A stretch of DNA of 8,860 bases from Arenicellales bacterium. Lineage in GTDB: Bacteria > Pseudomonadota > Gammaproteobacteria > Arenicellales > UBA868. The notes under the pieces are model-generated. The model saw only the letters and a program-made list of their open reading frames with translations. It ran no database searches and was not told the origin of the DNA. Shown here piece after piece: positions 6,828 to 8,860 of this stretch. The DNA is taken from assembly GCA_028825345.1 (NCBI GenBank), contig JAPKAJ010000090.1, positions 1-8,860 on the forward strand. Reading direction: 5' to 3'. Positions within the stretch are counted from its first letter, which is position 1; each line of letters opens with the position of its first letter. The translations under genes and the position numbers were made by a program.

Positions 6828-7630
6828 CCCGCCTATCTGGCCAAAACCTGCTCCTTCGAGGATATGTTGTTTTGGTCTTTGTGTTTGTCTTTACACCAAT
6901 TGTCACGAGCTTCGTATTTTCCGTTAACTCCGACAGATTTCCGACGATACCGTTGGGTCACTTTACGACTCATTGGTACGAGACCATTTTCGCCGACCCG
7001 GACATATGGGAGGCTTTTCGGGTCAGCGCCCTGGTCTCAGTCAGTGTCGCCATCCTGGCTACGTTCATCGGGTTTTGTACTGCCTATACTGATTACCGTT
7101 ATAACTTTACCGGCAAAGCGTTGTATTTGTCTTTAGCACTACTGCCCCCGACTATCCCTCTTGTGATTATGGGATTGGCAATGCTTGCACTGCTGGCACG
7201 AATCAATATGTCTGGTCAAATTCACTCAATTGTGGTGAGTCATGTCGTTTTATGTTCGCCATTTGCGATGGCTGTTGTCCGAATGCGATTGGCCCAGATC
7301 AACCCGGATCTTGAGCCGGCCGCCTGGAATCTTGGCGCCTCGCCGTGGCGAGCCATGCACGAGGTGATCATCCCATTTTGCCGGCCTGCGATAGCGTCCG
7401 CTTTTTGTCTGACCGCAGCGGTATCCTTCGACGAGTTTGCTGTCGCATGGTTTGTCTCCGGCCTAAACAAAACAGTGCCTGTGATGATTCTGGAGATCCT
7501 CCAGGGAAACACCGATCCCCAGATTAATGCGATTGGATCTATCGTGTTTGCAATCTCAATGTCGCTTGTGGTGATCGCACAACTGATCTTTTTTCGAAAG
7601 GCATCAGCGCCGACGACGACCGGTATTTAG
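6824..7630 (+). CDS. ABC transporter permease, PotC-like (second membrane subunit)
   Basis: This 268-residue inner-membrane protein pairs with the upstream permease to form the channel. ATG 6824 overlaps the previous TGA (ATGA). The open frame continues upstream to 6548, but that part only shadows the first permease, and the family N-terminus (short basic stretch, then helix 1, YVVLVFVFVFTPIVTSFVF) fits 6824. Other helices are near VSALVSVSVAILATFIGF, LYLSLALLPPTIPLVIMGLAM, IVVSHVVLCSPFAM, a segment from IASAFCLTAAVSFDEFAV, and AIGSIVFAISMSLVVIAQLIFF. The coupling loop is EPAAWNLGASPWRAMHEVII followed by P-F, with the conserved Ala-Ala and Gly. The SFDEFAVAWFV segment is typical of PotC-like subunits. 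The stop is four bases before the ATPase start, so the two are surely co-transcribed. Confidence 0.92.
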   Translation: MTRLSGQNLLLRGYVVLVFVFVFTPIVTSFVFSVNSDRFPTIPLGHFTTHWYETIFADPDIWEAFRVSALVSVSVAILATFIGFCTAYTDYRYNFTGKALYLSLALLPPTIPLVIMGLAMLALLARINMSGQIHSIVVSHVVLCSPFAMAVVRMRLAQINPDLEPAAWNLGASPWRAMHEVIIPFCRPAIASAFCLTAAVSFDEFAVAWFVSGLNKTVPVMILEILQGNTDPQINAIGSIVFAISMSLVVIAQLIFFRKASAPTTTGI

Positions 7631-7634
7631 ACCT

Positions 7635-8741
7635 ATGCCCAACACATCTGAAGCACGCCCTCTGGTCTCTTTTGAGGGGGTCACGAAACATTACGGCACA
7701 GTGGCGGCTGTGCATGCTATGGATCTGGATATCTATGCCGGAGAATTCCTCGCCCTCATGGGGCCATCGGGATGCGGCAAGACCACCTCGTTGCGAATGT
7801 TAGCAGGACTCGAGGAGCCCACCGAAGGAGAAATCCGGCTTGATGGAAAACGAATTAATGAGATCGACAGCGCCGACCGAGATACGCCGATGGTCTGGCA
7901 GAGTTTGGCCCTATTTCCGTTTCTTAATGTTCGACAGAACGTTGAGTTTGGCCTGAAGATGCGAAGAATCCCTTCTCGGGATCGTCAGCAGCGCGCCATG
8001 GAATGGCTCGAGCGACTCGAGATCGCTGATCTTGCCGAACGCGATATCAGCCAACTCTCGGGCGGGCAGCGCCAGCGAGTTGCTCTGGCACGCTCACTGG
8101 TGACCGAGCCACGCATTCTTCTTCTTGATGAGCCTTTGAGTGCGCTCGACGCCAACCTTGTCGTCAAAATGCAGGGTGTCCTTTCCCGCCTTCAAAAAGA
8201 ACTGGGTATTACTTTTGTCTACGTCACCCATAGTCAGTCTGAAGCGTTTGCAATGTCAGACCGGGTGGTGATCATGAGCCAGGGCAGGATCGAACAGATT
8301 GGCTCACCGAAGACTATCTATCGCAACCCGACATCTCGATTTGTCGCAGACTTTGTCGGATCAAACAATATCTTCTTTGGCACCGTATCAAAAGAGGGCG
8401 CCACTCTTCAGGTTAATACCTCGGTTGGCTGCTTTTCCTGCTCACCTAATAACGATGAGAAAATTTTCACAATGGGCTCGACCCTCAGCATGGTTGTCAG
8501 TGCGGACCTCGTTCAGATCTCTTTGACTACTCCGGAGGCGGCAAACCAAGTCCGATGTCGGTTTATTAGCGAAGAATTTGTTGGCTCGATTGTGACGGTT
8601 TTTGCTGAACTAGAAAATGGTGCCGATTTCAAGGTTCAAGTGCGTCAACGTGACCTTGCCGATTTCGGATTAAAAGAAGGTGCTGTCTTTTATGCGTCCT
8701 GGAAAGCCGCCGATGTCCATTTGATCGGCGAATCAGCATGA
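7635..8741 (+). CDS. ABC transporter ATP-binding protein, PotA-like
   Basis: This 368-residue cytoplasmic ATPase drives the importer. The nucleotide-binding domain spans about residues 10-245. It has Walker A GPSGCGKTT (43-51), a Q-loop in MVWQSLALFPF, signature LSGGQRQRVALARSL, Walker B RILLLDEPLSALD and an H-loop in VTHSQSEAFAMSDRV. The common VTHDQ reads VTHSQ here, but the switch histidine is present, so activity is expected. EQIGSPKTIYRNPTSRFVADF is the usual link to the C-terminal TOBE domain (about 280-368), which often takes part in regulation in the PotA/MalK group. The start at 7635 gives a normal N-terminus; no good Shine-Dalgarno is visible, consistent with coupling to the permease stop four bases upstream. 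Its TGA overlaps the ATG of the next ORF (ATGA). Family assignment is certain; the transported substrate is not. Confidence 0.95.
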   Translation: MPNTSEARPLVSFEGVTKHYGTVAAVHAMDLDIYAGEFLALMGPSGCGKTTSLRMLAGLEEPTEGEIRLDGKRINEIDSADRDTPMVWQSLALFPFLNVRQNVEFGLKMRRIPSRDRQQRAMEWLERLEIADLAERDISQLSGGQRQRVALARSLVTEPRILLLDEPLSALDANLVVKMQGVLSRLQKELGITFVYVTHSQSEAFAMSDRVVIMSQGRIEQIGSPKTIYRNPTSRFVADFVGSNNIFFGTVSKEGATLQVNTSVGCFSCSPNNDEKIFTMGSTLSMVVSADLVQISLTTPEAANQVRCRFISEEFVGSIVTVFAELENGADFKVQVRQRDLADFGLKEGAVFYASWKAADVHLIGESA

Positions 8742-8860
8742 TCGAGAACCCGCTGGATTTCAACCGGGATGCGCAAGCCCTACTGCTCGACAAGGGAATC
8801 GATATCATCCAGCAAGCAACTGGAGTTGCTCTTGTCGGATACCGCGCGCCGCTATATAAC
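8738..8860 (+). CDS. Polysaccharide deacetylase-like ORF, apparently lacking its N-terminal half; cut by right edge
   Basis: ATG 8738 overlaps the ATPase stop (ATGA), and 41 codons are visible before the window ends. The peptide (ENPLDFNRD..., then KGIDIIQQATG, then GYRAPLYN) resembles the middle of NodB-type polysaccharide deacetylases, where the segment after the metal-binding histidine motif leads to a TG..P.GYRAP block. Full-length members have roughly 100 residues before this point, with the catalytic Asp and His-x3-His metal site. Here the frame upstream of the ATG lies inside the ATPase gene and shows no deacetylase-like residues (about 8690-8737 checked by eye). So the ORF is either a truncated remnant or an unusual short form. 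The assignment rests on a short stretch and memory of the family. Confidence 0.55.
   Translation, partial: MIENPLDFNRDAQALLLDKGIDIIQQATGVALVGYRAPLYN

Overview
The window looks like a chromosomal segment from a Gram-negative proteobacterium with moderate GC. The evidence is the end of a cytochrome c maturation gene (ccmI type, System I), a probable twin-arginine signal peptide, a LysR regulator and a PotABCD-type ABC importer with strong Shine-Dalgarno and four-base stop/start overlaps. A gammaproteobacterium is a reasonable guess, but the sequence does not prove it. I see no rRNA, tRNA, CRISPR array, insertion sequence or phage gene, and no gene-free stretch over 300 bases.

Layout. (1) 1-1049, plus strand: the 3' part of ccmI, whose beginning lies off the left edge. 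(2) 1094-3684, minus strand, convergent with ccmI: a two-gene operon. Its first gene (3684 to 2317) is a fused protein with an N-terminal BtpA/SgcQ-like TIM-barrel domain and a C-terminal adenine-phosphoribosyltransferase-like domain. Its second gene (2320 to 1094), joined by an ATGA overlap, is a creatinase (creatine amidinohydrolase) interrupted by one in-frame TAA at 1310-1312. The reading frame after that stop still encodes the normal creatinase C-terminus down to a TAG at 1094-1096. (3) 3685-3762: a 78-base AT-rich divergent promoter region. (4) 3763-8741, plus strand: a LysR regulator, a periplasmic binding protein, a strong intrinsic terminator, two permeases and an ATPase with a TOBE domain. 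(5) 8738-8860: the start of an ORF cut by the right edge, which resembles a polysaccharide deacetylase beginning in the middle of the usual domain.

How the genes may work together (inference). The divergent arrangement suggests a LysR-controlled catabolic island that imports a small cationic or zwitterionic nitrogen compound and breaks it down. Creatinase hydrolyses creatine to sarcosine and urea, so creatine or another guanidino compound is the natural guess for the transported ligand. The role of the BtpA-phosphoribosyltransferase fusion is not known to me and is the most novel component. The nonsense codon in creatinase and the apparently N-terminally truncated deacetylase ORF suggest that parts of the island may be decaying or may contain sequence errors, while the transporter, regulator and fusion protein look intact.
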